Part shown: positions 1 through 11,639 of the stretch, one piece after another
Numbering within the stretch: the first letter of the stretch is position 1
How the letters are laid out: every line of letters begins with the position of its first letter
From: Lunularia cruciata
Taxonomy: Eukaryota > Streptophyta > Marchantiopsida > Lunulariales > Lunulariaceae
Reading direction: 5' to 3'
Assembly: GCA_948567375.1 (NCBI GenBank)
Contig: OX419760.1
Location: forward strand, 20,398,001-20,462,000
Length of the DNA stretch: 64,000 nucleotides
The notes under the pieces: generated by a model
Database searches by the model: none
Told to the model about the DNA's origin: nothing
What the model saw: the letters and a program-made list of their open reading frames with translations, nothing else
Position numbers and translations under genes: made by a program

Positions 1-185
1 CATGGCTATATCAACAATATCTGTCACCATCTTGAAATCCTCCATTGTGCCGATCACTAATTACTCAGTATGAATCTAGAAGTTTTTATTCCAACACCAA
101 AAATTCAAGATTATTATTCAAAGCTTCTATTATACACCTCTTAGCACTTCTAGCTAGGTTTTAGACAAAAGACCTTGAGAAGCTA
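1..185 (-). mobile_element. LINE 5' end: ORF1 start and 5' UTR (truncated by window edge)
   Basis: On the minus strand an ATG at 45-43 opens a reading frame beginning MEDFKMVTDIVDIAM. This matches the ORF1 start of the LINE copies at 61677 (MEASKMMQDIAEIAS) and near 33975. The DNA upstream of the ATG (46 to about 185) also resembles the leader of the copy at 34000-34110, including a shared stretch about tattatacacctcttag. Only the first 15 codons lie inside the window. The LINE identity rests on comparison with the other copies in this window. The upstream boundary near 185 is approximate. Confidence 0.6.
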
Positions 186-1480
186 GTTTAGGATATAATG
201 TTATGACTAGTTTCAAATAGCTAGTCAAATAATTGAGTTTAGTTCTTATGGTTTTTCCCCAATAAGCAGATTTTCATTTTAATTTTTAAAATTTAATCTA
301 CCAAATCTTTTGAGATGAAGAACAAAGAAATTTCAACTTTTCATTTAAATGTAAGGTGGAATATTTTTCTTGTAGATACTTATATTTCAACCACATTGAC
401 CATGGGTAGAATGAAGAGCACAAGCTTGCAAGCCAAAAAAAAAGTACCAAGAAGAAAATGGTTAAGAGAGTGAACTAATTTATACTACTCCATTTTTCAC
501 AAAATAGCTTCTTAGCAATATCCTAAGTCTCATTATAGAAGAAAAATTAGATAGAAAGATATACTCAATGTCAAGCATAAACCAAACAAGAAAATGCTAA
601 ATTTTAATTTGAATAAAAAATGAAGCTGCACTTATATAAATAAATATAAATTAATTAAAAGTGGAATTTTAAAGAAAATAGAAAAACATAGTACCGCAAT
701 AAAGCAAAAAGGTTTAAATATAAGGAGAAATATATAAGTTGATTCAATTGATCAAATACTTAAAAAGATAACAAATAGTTTATATCAATCATGGGAACAA
801 AATAAAGGAGAAAATAAAGAAAGGAATCAAAAGTAGAAGTGAGGTCTTAGATCAAACTAACTCTACATAAATGAAAAAGCCTAAAGCTTAAATAGGAGTT
901 TTTAAAATATCAATAGTGAAACTTGAATCAAACTTTAAGATTGATTAATTGATGTAAGATTGATGTATGACTCATGCAAACAAGTTACCAAGTATCCTCA
1001 AGGGACCTTTTCTTCTAAAGAAGATAGAATCCACATAAGAGATTGAGCATAATAGCAACAAATCAGAGCTTAAACCCTCATTTATTTTATACAAATATGT
1101 CAAAAATTGATTTATGATTTATTGATATTTTATAGATTCTTGCATTGGTTTTTACTAGAGTATTGGTTACATGGTAGGATATATAATATAATTTCATATA
1201 ATGGACTTAAACAAAAGTAGATTTTCATACCTATAGGAGTTAGAGATATTTTGATTTCTTTTGCAGAGCTTTTCTAACATATATTATGGAAAATCATAGC
1301 AAAGAATAATCATTCCACTAGTTTGTGTTTGAAAATTTCATTCTATATTTCTTAAGTTCACAACATTTGCAGTATATACATAGCTTTAAAGAGTTTTAAA
1401 ATATGCTTCAAAAATCATCATTTTAGATAATATCTATTTCCAAAGTAGCCAAAAAGTTTCCTTAAAGGACATGAATGGTT
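186..1480. other. AT-rich stretch without a recognisable gene
   Basis: This stretch is strongly AT-rich, has short frames only and many A/T runs. I recognise no protein family, RNA gene or repeat in it. It may include more decayed LINE leader next to position 185, but I cannot align it by eye. Confidence 0.5.
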
Positions 1481-1555
1481 AAGTTATATTTGTATAAGTC
1501 TTTCAGTAAAAAGTGGGTTCAATGGATATTTTTTTGTCAACCATTATGTGATCTA

Positions 1556-2082
1556 TAGGAAATTGCTATTTCCATCCAAATTTTGCTATTGAAAGTGATT
1601 AAGGTATACTTGTATAAGTATTCAATAATATGTGGGTCCAATGGCTATCATTTTGTCAACCACAATATGATATATTTAGGGATATGCTACTGCAACCCAT
1701 GACATGACTAAGATGATGTGCTCCTATCCTTTGCAACCCTGACCGCCAAACCATAGTCAACCTTGGGATTGTGCTACAATACTTTGAGTTAACAGGTTTA
1801 GATATGCAAAATAAGAGGACGATCATATCCCCTTCATTGTGAATTTTTCAGTGCACTTTTATCATGCCAAAAGAAGTGTGGGAATGGAGTGCCACATCAC
1901 TTTGGCCATGTAATGGGTGGCAATAAAAACAAATCTGGGTGGAAATACAAATTTTCTAAAGATATCACATTATGGTTGACAAAAGAAAAGGCATAATAAT
2001 AACCACTTATTATTGAATACTTATACAAGTATACCTTATCCACTTTCAATAGCAAAATTTGGGTGGCAATAGCAATTCCCTA
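1556..2082. repeat. Fold-back (MITE-like) element with ~120-bp terminal inverted repeats
   Basis: The left arm from 1558 begins GGAAATTGCTATTTCCATCC. The reverse complement of the right end (2080 backwards) begins GGGAATTGCTATTGCCACCC. The two arms stay alignable for about 115-120 bp, with the shared core AAGGTATACTTGTATAAGTA. Both ends abut a TA dinucleotide (1556-1557 and 2081-2082), which could be a TA target duplication as made by Tc1/mariner-type elements. The middle has no transposase. A further partial direct copy of the arm lies just upstream at about 1484-1556. Mariner affiliation is an inference from the TA flanks only. Confidence 0.6.
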
Positions 2083-2129
2083 CTAACATCTTCAAGAAGT
2101 TACTTCATGGAGTACACATGTTGGAACTT

Positions 2130-2395
2130 GGAGAGAGGTTGAAGTTTTTAATCCTCTGAAAAGATCGCTCTGCCAACAATTCTTTCGGGTAAGCTGGCGA
2201 GAGGATTTGCCCGAGACATCTGAAGAACTATGGACATCTGACTAGTCGCCTTCGTGGCCTGGCTGGGTTGGTTTCCCTTTCCTCACTACTACGGGACCTC
2301 TGAGCCCGCGCATCGTCTGTTGGACGATGTGAAGCGGTTACTTCCCGTGGTTGCTCTATTTTCGTGTTTTCGCCCTGACCATCCTCAAGGTTAAA
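2130..2395. other. GC-richer island, possibly organelle-derived
   Basis: The base composition changes sharply from the AT-rich surroundings, with GC-rich words such as ctggcgagaggatttgcccg and gagcccgcgcatcg. It sits next to the group II intron reverse transcriptase fragment at 2625-2880. A common mitochondrial origin is plausible, but I could not identify a gene or intron domain in it. Confidence 0.35.
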
Positions 2396-2624
2396 CTAAG
2401 TAAAAGGGGATAGATGGCTATCAATCGGTATACCAATCGGTAGTTGAATATGTTGCTGTATTCTCCACATTCTCGAGATGATATTAAAAAATGATGTCAT
2501 AAAAACAGTCTGTTGGTAAAATTGAGTCATATTAATGGTTGTGACAAAGTGTTTTTGGCTTACGCCAATCTTGTTGTTTTTTTTTATTTTTTTTTTATTT
2601 TGGTTCAAAAAGTATAAGAAATGG

Positions 2625-2880
2625 CTAAGTAACATAAGGGTAATAGATGGCCTCAAGCACAAGCTGTAAGGCCTTTTGTACGATCTTTTCCCCGTAGCAC
2701 TTTTTTTGTTTGACAGGGCTGTTGATACCTAAGGGCCGCTTCTCCTTTTTGCCCGGGGCTTTGTAATTCTTCGCGCGGCGAGAACTCAAACTGGCCCTTC
2801 TTAAGTTTCTCACCTACTTCTACAAACCATTCTAGACCATCCAAAGGTTTCGCATCAGACCCGGGGTCCCTGGCTTACCT
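2625..2880 (-). pseudogene. Group II intron maturase/reverse transcriptase fragment (mitochondrial-type)
   Basis: Two overlapping minus-strand frames together read like the N-terminal part of a group II intron-encoded reverse transcriptase. The upstream frame gives PGSDAKPLDGLEWFVEVGEK and then LKKGQFEFSPR, matching the family pattern PGVDG-T-DG...W......L..G.Y.F.P. The next frame gives GKKEKRPLGINSPV and IVQKALQLVLEAIY, matching the RPLGIP...D..VQ.A....LEPIYE block. The change of frame near 2760 and the lack of the catalytic YADD region make it a dead fragment. Plant mitochondrial introns carry such open frames, so transfer from mitochondrion to nucleus is the likeliest source. The exact intron cannot be named. 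Confidence 0.75.
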
Positions 2881-3430
2881 CGGATGGATTCATAGCAGAA
2901 GGCCAAAAATGTAGGGTCAGATATGCCCTAGGGCCTTCAAGGTTAGTCTCAGTACACTCGTTAGAAGAAGAGACTATTCCCAGGACATCAAAATTGTTAA
3001 GCAGAAAAGTTTGCTATAGTTTATAAGATAATATTGGTGCTAGATTGATTTTCTTGGATTATGATTAGTCCCTAGTGCCACATGTGTTTCATATTTCTTC
3101 CTCTCTCTTGAATATTTACTTATCATCTCAAAAATTTATTGTGAAAGTGATATTTTCATTGATTATCTTGAGAGATAGTGTGAACTAAACTATTAGTTCT
3201 AAACTAAACTTATGCATCAAAGTGTGATGCATAATTTTAGTTTTGAATTGAGCCTTTGCAATCAAAGCAATCTTTTATGAGGAGGATGGAGTTTTGCTCT
3301 CTTGTGTTCTTTCAAGTTTTCTTGGATATTTTCCTTGAATTTTTCATTCATACAAAAGTAGAGGTTAAATTTGGACTAGCAAAATGTCAAAATACTTGGT
3401 CATAATAAATCTATGATAAATTTAACAAAC

Positions 3431-3498
3431 CTTTGGAGCAGGTTTCTAATAGTAAGTATTTAAAATTGAGTGCTTACTTGACAATAGTTGGTCCTTTT
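3431..3498 (+). mobile_element. Short LINE ORF2 scrap
   Basis: The words ttggagcaggtttct..aagta and a following atagttggtc match the LINE ORF2 stretch coding CLEQVSSYKYLG...YSWSTC, as seen near 47588 and 55440. Only about 70 bp remain and no reading frame survives. Confidence 0.45.
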
Positions 3499-3499
3499 T

Positions 3500-5200
3500 T
3501 GCAACAAAGTGGGTTGAAAGAGGCTATAGAAGGTTGTTTCCTTTTTGTACCATAATTTGCTACATAGATTCTCATATGAGTTCTTGGTTTGAAGAGTATC
3601 TTATTGAAACCTTGCAATATAATCTTATGATTATCTTGAAGGTCCAAGTATAGAATATTCAAAAAGAATAAAAGATATTGAGAAGGTGCAAAAGGTAGAA
3701 CTATGTAATTCTTAACTTATTGAATACGGTATTGTGTTTGTATTGCAAGGCTATGATCTCTTGAAGGAAAAGCACTCTACTTGAATATTACTTTCATTTT
3801 TATATTACAATCCTAGATACTAGTATACTATCTACCCAACATCTTTTATTTAGTAGGTCTAAAGGTTGGTTTACATACATGGGGATGCGATAAGCTAGAT
3901 GTTAGAATATACCAGATATTACTCTAAGTGATTTCATAAAAAAGAAATTTATACAAAAGCTCTTTGGAATAAGGGATTAAGATTGCTTATTACCATGATC
4001 AGTATGGTGACTCTATACTTGGATATTATTGAGCAAGAGTACCTCTTAACTAAGATATGGCTCTAATGTACAATGTGACTTTGAGAGTGTGGAGCAATCA
4101 AGTATGTGCTCAAGAGTGGAGGAGTAAATGCAGTTGAGTGTGATCAAGAGTGTGTAAGCTATATGATAATTAGTGATAATAATTAAAAATCAGATCTATT
4201 AAGGAAGAGCATAAGGCGTGGATGAGGACATCGCACAAAGTACCGTTGGAGTGCTTGAGTGAAGGAAGGTATTAGAGACCAGTTATGTGAGATAAGAACG
4301 GAGAAATTTAAAGGATTTGGTGAGTAAGGCAACTTGGCCTACTCCAAAGGCCATTGGCAGTAGACTTGTGTCTAGTTTGACTGTAGTTACAAAGTAGAGA
4401 GAACAACATGATATATATAGAGTGGTGAATTATGTATTTGAACCAAAGATTACGGACCTACAAGAATAATTTGAGGATTTGGGCATGCATTTTGGACCAA
4501 AAATTGGTAGCAAAACTAGGGGTAATTTCAGGATTTGAACATGCATCTAGCGTTTTAGCCACGGCATTTAGAGGGTGATGGGTGGCATTTTGGGAGGTAT
4601 TGCCAACTTTCTCCATGATATTAGCAACTTTATCTACAAAATCTACCATTTTGGGCCGCCTTTTTTGATTTCACATACAATGAGGTGCTTCTTGGTGCAA
4701 ATATGGAGGTCTATGCTCCTCTCACTTTCTTGATGTGCCACTTTTTATGTCCATTCCTTTCTATTCTATCTATATTTTTTGCACCTCCAGGTTATGCTTA
4801 TGTTGTACTCTTTGTAGGCCATGGGTTTCCACCGCACTTGTGTGCAAGGGCATAAGAGTAGTAATGGAGGCTCTCTAGTAAATAAAGGCACTCTTTTATT
4901 CTTGTTTGTGAGTTATTATTCCTCTCTTTGGCCATGGATGTATACAATCTATTTTAAGCTTTTTCTTGTTCTTGTCATTTTATCTTCTTTGTCTCCTTGG
5001 GTTATGATGTATTCCTAGTAAAAATTTGTTTGATGCTTTCATTTTTGTCTTGGCACGGTTAGCTAAAGGGACTAATATATGCAATGCTCCTCATCTGGCA
5101 CTCATGCTCCTTATGTGCACTTAAGGAATAGGTTTCAATGGTGGTTCTTTTAGCACACTCCCATAGTGGCTTCAACAAGATGAAATCACTTCCATTCCTT
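3500..5200. other. AT-rich stretch without a recognisable gene
   Basis: The frames are short (about 60 codons at most) and none resembles a family I know. Words here do not match the LINE or LTR elements elsewhere in the window. It may be very old retroelement debris. Confidence 0.5.
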
Positions 5201-7560
5201 TCCCATGACCTCTACCTTCCCTAAGAGAGGATCCTACCTTGGATGATTCTCCTATGGAGGATCCTACCCCTAAGCACATACCTCTTCCTCATCTCACTAG
5301 CTCCTTCCTAGCTCTTCAATCCCATCACCACTATAGGACCCACTCCCACCACAAGAGTAGACATCTCTCCTTGAGCTATAGGATTAGAGTCCTTACCTTA
5401 TACCCCTAGCACATCCAACCATATTCCTCATCATTGCTCCACATAGTCTTGTCCTAACTCTACACATAGGTGGAAATTGATCTTGCACAATACCAAGGGT
5501 GTGCTTGAATATTTTACACACCTCCTCTTTATATGCATATTATATCTTTACATGCACCACTAGACTCATATGCTTTGTTACATTCTCTAGACCTCATTTA
5601 AGGCTTTCCTTCTAGAGACTTCACATGTACACTTGGATTCCTATGCCCTTACAACATCTAGTAGGCTCCATGCTCTCCTTACTTTTACAAGCTATCTTAG
5701 TAGATGACTAGATGAGATATCTCTACTTGGACCCTATTCCCACACTGGACTTTGCTTCTCCCCATCCATGGGAGTCCATCATGACACCAAGAGACCACTT
5801 CTTGGATTCATCAATTTCAAGGAGAGATTGGCTAACTTTGCATAAGGATTACATCATCCAAGCCTAAGCAATAGCCCAACAACTTATAGAGTGCTGATAG
5901 CCTGACACTTTACCTCAAGAGCATCATGGCCTCCATCATTCCTTAATGTTAGGTTAGGTTGAGGAATATTTCCAAGCAGCCCATCGCATATCACCCTCCA
6001 AGCAAGCATACTTCTACATTGCTACCTTATTGTCCCTATAGGATCTCCAACCATAGGCCACATATGACTTCCTTTCATTTGTCCATGATTATCATGCAAA
6101 TGAGGAGCTACAACTTATCTAGTACATCTTTTCTCATGCTCTACTTCATTCTCCATGTTTCTTGGCAAGGAGCCTTCAAGTTTTGGTTTTGAATATTTAT
6201 GTGATTGTCTCTCCCTTAACATGCCAGATTTGGGTTCCCCTCTTCTCTTACTCTTTGTTAGCACATTGCCTTAGGTCTAGTACCCTTGGATGCTACTTTT
6301 TTCTTTGAGGCATCTCATCTTTTTGCTCTAGCAAAGGAGACATCAAGTATTTTCCTCTTAGCTATTGGGGATGTTTTCCTACGTTTAGTTGCATGCTCTA
6401 TATATCTACAACTTCATCACTCCTTTTCATCTTTGTTATCCCAATCAATATGTGAGGGCTATTTTGAGAGGTTTTAAGATGGTCATTTCATGCATTAGAG
6501 CATTCTTGGACATCCATCTTGATTGGGTGATACTCCACGTAGATATCTCAAATGCCTTTATTACCATCTCTTGTCTAGCTTTGTTTTGGGTCCTTTGTTT
6601 GGCAAGGGATCAAATTCATTCCTTGATCCTCTTTGTGAAAACTTTTATGGTATTGAGACACAAGTATTATAAGCCATTATATTGCCAAAGAGAGTTCATG
6701 CAATTGGCATCTGTTGATTTCACACTCTACGCGGATTGTCTTGCAAGGACTAATATTTGCCATAGCTCAATGCATGGCTTTGTAAGAGGTTGCAACTACT
6801 TTCCTCTCCTGTCCTTTCTTTCACTTTTAGATGATACACATATTATGGACCCTTTGTAGGATGTAGCTTAGGATGTTTCAACTTTCTCTAGCTTTGAAGA
6901 CTTGGGTTTACAAGTCTAGATTCATTAATGCAAGGTTTAGAATCCACATACAACTTGCACTCTCTCAAACTTCCCCACCTGGTTTCTAATTATCAATAGG
7001 GGGATTGAGGGTCTTGGGTTCTCCCCTAGGATAGGATGATTTTTGTAAATATTTAACTTAGACACCTTGCTATAGGCTAAAATTCATGATCATCTACTCC
7101 CTTGTTTGGGAAGTACCTAAGTGGTGCATTTCATCCTCTTGCAATGTTATGTTCTCAAAGCCTCCTACTTGGCCCATACATACACATACATACCCATATG
7201 TAACCTCCCATAGTGGTGCTCCTCCCTCCATCTATGGGCCTTTGATAGCACCATATGTCATACCTTCTCCAATCTTTTAGTGCCATGCATACTCCTATAG
7301 TTAGCAAACAAGTGACATAGATTGTAGATTGCTCTCCCATAGCATGAGAACCTATGTTGTCATATTTCAAGAGGTGATTGTACCAGCAATGTGTCTAAGA
7401 GCATGTCCACTAGGAACACCCCTTACTGGTAGATAGGTTCTTAAATGAGAGTCATCCTTTTCTATTGGCACCTATCACAAAAATTGACTTTGTCACCCAT
7501 GCATTGTAGTCATATCTATGATTGGCTTGTGATCTACTGCTATGCCAAGCATGCATAGTA
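5200..7560 (+). mobile_element. Decayed retroelement, copy 1: reverse transcriptase part
   Basis: Two frames carry an ancient reverse transcriptase. The frame at 6286-6477 reads LAIGDVFLRLVACSIYLQLH, which corresponds to an RP-A-GDV-RRLVAK block. The frame then shifts, and 6389-6859 continues with CIRAFLDIHLDWVILHVDIS and then NAF, the motif A region (VDISNAF). Downstream, 6960-7300 still matches the palm/thumb part in broken frames (for example a motif near GIEGLGF). The N-terminal segment 5200-6250 is Pro/Ser-rich and unreadable in one frame. Stops and frameshifts are numerous. This is a different retroelement from the LINE family common in the window. Its C-terminal tail resumes at about 9400, beyond a LINE inserted at 7630-9222. 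Confidence 0.65.
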
Positions 7561-7629
7561 TTACCATAACTTGTTGACTTGTATTCCTACACTCTAGGAA
7601 GAATCAAGCAGATTTTTATGAGTGTATAC

Positions 7630-9222
7630 ATACTCATGCACTTATGTTTTGAGGTGGAAATCCAAGGGTGTTAAAAGAGCTCTCTATATTGCATTTATTG
7701 ATTTCAAGAAGGTCTTTGAAAAGGTGCTTAGGAAATCTCTAAGTGAGAGACTCATTGAAGTTGGTGTTTCACCAGATATAATTGGTGTTATCTTTAGAAT
7801 CTATGAGAAGGTGATTCTTAGACTCTCATCTTTGAGCTCTCAGGATGTTCTAGGCACAAAGAGCGTGATTCAAGGCTATTCTCTATCTCCAAATCTATTT
7901 GGAATCTTCATTGACAACCTAGAGAGAGTATTCATGGAAGTTGGAGCTACAAGTAAACAAGTTGGCTCTTTGGTGATTCATGCACTCCTTGATGCAGATG
8001 ATGTAGTGCTCCTCTCTACCAATCTAGAGAGTTTACAAAAGCTATTGGATTATATTTTTTCTTTTTTGCAACCAAATAAAGATGGAAGTGAAGCTTGACA
8101 AGTCCAAGGTGATTATGGTGGGTTCTAAAGGTGTGATGCTTTTCTTCTTTGATGGAAAGTTTTTGGAGTAGGTTTCTACTAACAAGTACTTGAGGTTGAG
8201 TTTTCTCACTACTAAAGCTGGTCTACTTGTGTGAAGAATAGAATCAATGCAAAGTTTAGAGCTTTGTATTCACTCATGAATTGTTCTAGACTTGCTCATC
8301 TTACCACATGGGAGTTGAAGATGGTGTTGTTTAGATATCCTATAAAGTAGGTAGTTCTCTATGGTCTCAGATTTGGGGACCAATTACTAAGAAGACCATG
8401 TGGCAAAAGGTTGAGAAAGTTTAGAAAGTGTTTTTGTATGACAAACTTGGTGTGAGTACTCAAACTCCTTATGTTTTGTTGCTTGCTAAAATAGGGTTTT
8501 TGCCTCTTGAATCTGAAGCTTTATTCTTAGCTCTCACATATGCCACTAAGGTGAGGTCCTTGGAGCATGAGAGACTTCCCTACCAATTATTTTGTTCAAC
8601 TCTATCTATTGGTTGGTATACAAATCTGATTGCATGTGTTACAAGGTGGAACATTTCTGAGCAACATTTGAGATTAGAGCCTATTGCATTATGAGAGGTG
8701 ATCAAGGAGCAGTTCTTACATCACCTATAGTATGAACCTAGTACCAAGATGGTATTCCATCATATGTTTGTAAATCCTATGTTGGTATATTGCAAGCAAG
8801 ATTATCTCTTTGCTAGGATCTGTACTTCACATAGATATGTTATTGCTCAGTATAGAACTAACTCATAAACTAGAAGTAGAACAAGGATGGTGGAAATAGA
8901 TAGAGCACTCTATGCAGCTTTGCATATTTTGTACTATGAGGAAAGTTAATGATGAGCACCATGTCTTTGTTCAGTGCCCTTGCTACCAATAGATCAAAGT
9001 TAGACATCAGATTAGTAATTATGATTTCTTAGCTCTCCTACAGATTGAGGCTTCATCGTTAGGAAAGTATATGATCAAGATTAGTTTACATTGGATCAGT
9101 TTGTTACAGATTGGTCAGATGGGGCTCACATTGCATGTGATTTGTAGTCTGCTTTTAGCCTTTTGACTCTTGTGGTCTTCCAAGCCTTATATTTCATTGT
9201 TCATTATACTAGCATCCTCATT
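7630..9222 (+). mobile_element. 5'-truncated LINE (ORF2 RT to 3' end) inside retroelement copy 1
   Basis: Frame 7622-8098 encodes the reverse transcriptase core: YIAFIDFKKVFEKVLRKSLS, then VIQGYSLSPNLFGIF. The catalytic box reads DADD at 7991-8002 instead of YADD. A frameshift follows near 8090. Frame 8428-8694 gives the downstream region LGVSTQTPYVLLLAKIGFLP, and broken frames carry the Cys/His tail (about 8920-8990). The 3' end, about 9195-9222, reads gccttatatttcattgttca, the same terminus as the other copies. The 5' end is truncated inside the RT. The insertion splits the older retroelement whose parts lie at 5200-7560 and 9400-10000. Confidence 0.85.
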
Positions 9223-9399
9223 GAATTGCATATTTGGATAAAGATAGGATTCTTTAATGTAAAAGGAAAGGAACCAATATGTGGCTTTACACCTCTTTGT
9301 TGATAGAGGAATTTTAGTTCACTTTGGAGTAGTTTACCATAATATTCTACCTACGACTGCAAATTTTTATACCCAATACTTCTTGGACTAAAAGACTTG

Positions 9400-10000
9400 T
9401 GCAAGTGTGGGGCTACATTAGATGCACAAGGCATCCACATTTTATCTTTTGCTATAAAGGGACAACACATTAGAGTTCATGATACCCTCCAAGACAAAGT
9501 AGCTTAGATCTTACAATCCACTTGTTCTTAGGTTCAGATTGAGCATTGGCTGGACCTATCAGAGCCTCTTCCTTGGAGTGTTAGGGAAAACATAGTCATA
9601 TTCATAGATGGCCGCCATACCTTATATGATGTTGTGGTTGCAACCCTCTTTGACCAGAGTCCTTGGTTAGAGCAAGTTCACAAGTAGGAGCTCTAGTGAC
9701 CATTGCCACCAAGTGGAAAGAGGACCACTATGCTTTGTGACTTGCTTCCAACACCTTTGTTTCATTGGTAGTGGAGATCTCTGGCCATCTCCATCACCAT
9801 TTTGACTATCTCCTTTGTGATGCATAGGGTTTGCTACAATAGAGAGGAGCACTAGCTATCTTGTTAGCCACACTCACCTCTTACTAATAATAGTGGGTAT
9901 TTGTTACCTTACAACATTCAAAAGTAGTGAGTCTTTAGTAACATGCAAAAGAAGTAGGAGCTCCCAACGCATCTAGGCCATTCCCTCCTCATCTATCAAA
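9400..10000 (+). mobile_element. Decayed retroelement, copy 1: C-terminal Cys/His and endonuclease-like tail
   Basis: Translating through stops gives CGATLDAQGIHILSF, then IRVHDTLQDKVA, then IVIFIDGRHTLYDVVVAT and HLHHHFDYLL. The same order of motifs appears in copy 2 (15120-15640) and, on the minus strand, at 11640-11946. The family reads as C-x-C-G..LD..G.H...C followed by an acidic D...D..V segment. It continues the element whose RT lies at 5200-7560, with the LINE at 7630-9222 between them. A restriction-like endonuclease role for the tail is an inference from motif order. Confidence 0.6.
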
Positions 10001-10019
10001 CATACCTTTGGAGGACCTA

Positions 10020-10870
10020 TATCATATAGTTTATGAGTAGGTTACTTTGTTGAGTTTTCTTGTTGGATTTAAGCCTTGTTTCTCCTTGGACTTTGGGCCC
10101 TTTTGGCTTGGACCTCCAGCTCTATTGCTCCTTCCATGCTTTGATGGTCTTTTGTACTCTCTATTTTTCCTTCAAGGTATCTCATTTGGCTTATGAGGCA
10201 CTACTTCTTACCTTATCATTTGCACAACTGGAAACTATCACTTATAGAATTGAGATTTCTTATGTGTTGTCCTTATGTTGGTTTGGTCTCCTAGAGGGCT
10301 GATGTCACATGGTTGTGATGTTGATGGTATTTCTTTTCCATTTGACTCCTTGGGTTGTATTCACTCTATAACTCTACAATATATAAAAAAAAAGGCAACT
10401 ACAAAGGATAACAAGAAGGATGGGAAGATCTTGTCAAGCCGTACAAGGAAAAGACATAGGGTTAGAAAGGAACTTGGTGAAAATATATATAATCCTTAGG
10501 TTTACCCAAAGAGTATATATTTTTTACAATTATCATTCAATTTGAAATATATTGCGGTAAGCACGGTGCATCATCACATAAGCTCCCAATATTATCCATA
10601 AGAAATAAGAATAAAAAAATGGGGGTTAAGGATGGCCTCAAGGTTTAGCAAGAAAGTACATGTTGTTTTCTCTAGAGTAGGAGCATTCATGCACTTTTTG
10701 GTTGTTCAAGTCATTGCATATTGGCTTTCTTGGTCTCATGCAGTGACTTTCTCCATCCAATTGTCAAGGCATTTTGGAGACCATGGACTATCTATGGATT
10801 GCCCTACCTACACTACTATAGGTACTCTCCTATATTAGGGTGACAATATTATTTTAAAGAGAAGGAAGCA
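10020..10870. other. No gene recognised
   Basis: The open frames at 10060-10302 and 10632-10838 are under 85 codons and resemble no family I know. The stretch contains one copy of the short repeat described at 10401-10470. Confidence 0.45.
10401..10470 (+). repeat. Short dispersed repeat, copy A
   Basis: It contains aagaaggatgggaagatc and tcaagccgtacaagga, the core words of a family found seven more times between 10.4 and 23.2 kb. No clear flanking direct repeat is visible here. Confidence 0.6.
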
Positions 10871-10960
10871 AACCACATAGAACACAAGAAGGATGTGAAG
10901 GTCCTATCAAGCCGTACAAGGGAGAGACAAAAGAAGTAGAATGGGGCTAGGCTCCAATAG
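10871..10960 (+). repeat. Short dispersed repeat, copy B
   Basis: It reads accacatagaacacaagaag, then tcaagccgtacaagggagag and tggggctaggctcc. This is nearly the whole length of the family, comparable with copy D at 14309-14395. Imperfect flanks (caatattat before, caatagtat after) may be a decayed target duplication. Confidence 0.65.
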
Positions 10961-11052
10961 TATCAATATGAGAAATCTACCGTACCGCACCTAAGATATC
11001 CAAGCTATGCAAGTCATAAAGTCTACAAACTAATGGAGCATCCGAAGAAGCA

Positions 11053-11330
11053 TCATCTAGAGAGATACAAGAGAGAAAATGCAAGTTTCACACTCAATAC
11101 TCTGATGTCCCAAAGGAGCACATTCTTTTTATTATATAGCAAAGAGGATCCCCTCAAAGGAAGCTCCACCCTTGGATCAGATACATGGATTGGTGACCTG
11201 TCATAGAGCTCCATCCTTGGATTAGTTGTTTGGATGAGTGACATGTCAATCCTTGTCCTATCTAGTTGGTCAAATGGGTTTGACCAAAGGGAATCTTCTT
11301 GTAGGGAGTTTAGAATCACATGGGTCAGGT
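11053..11330 (-). repeat. Dispersed repeat, partner of 19107-19345
   Basis: Read on the minus strand this matches the plus-strand segment 19107-19345. Shared words are ccaatccatgtatctgatcc versus caaatccatgtatctatcca, then tttgctatataataaa and gtgctcctttgggacat. The two are in opposite orientation, 8 kb apart. I see no terminal repeats or coding content that would name the family. Confidence 0.6.
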
Positions 11331-11639
11331 ACCATTAGAAAGCTCTTGACAAGATGAATCATAATGGGAGAAGGCAGGCCATTTCATTTCTGAGAGGAAT
11401 ATTTCTATATTTGAGGTCTAATTCATCCGTTTAGGCCTCCAAAATTGACTCTAAAGTTTTAGGCTATTTTTGGCTTCTGCACTATTAGTAAAAGTACTCT
11501 TTTAGTGACACCTCTATCTAATCTTCCTAGCCCATTGTACACAACATCCTTCTAGATGTTACCAAGCCAATTTTCATTTCCAGATTATATGGTCAGCTAC
11601 TTGTATTACAATACCCCTTTACTTGGAGACCTTATGTGC

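Noticed and set aside
2396-2662. 88-codon minus-strand frame considered as a continuation of the group II maturase
   Set aside because: The sequence has homopolymer-driven Lys/Asn/Phe content and no RT motif; only 2625-2880 shows real similarity.
10901-10925. tcaagccgtacaaggg considered as group II intron domain V
   Set aside because: Only the AGCCGUAC-like word matches; the GAAA loop and the pairing 3' strand are missing.
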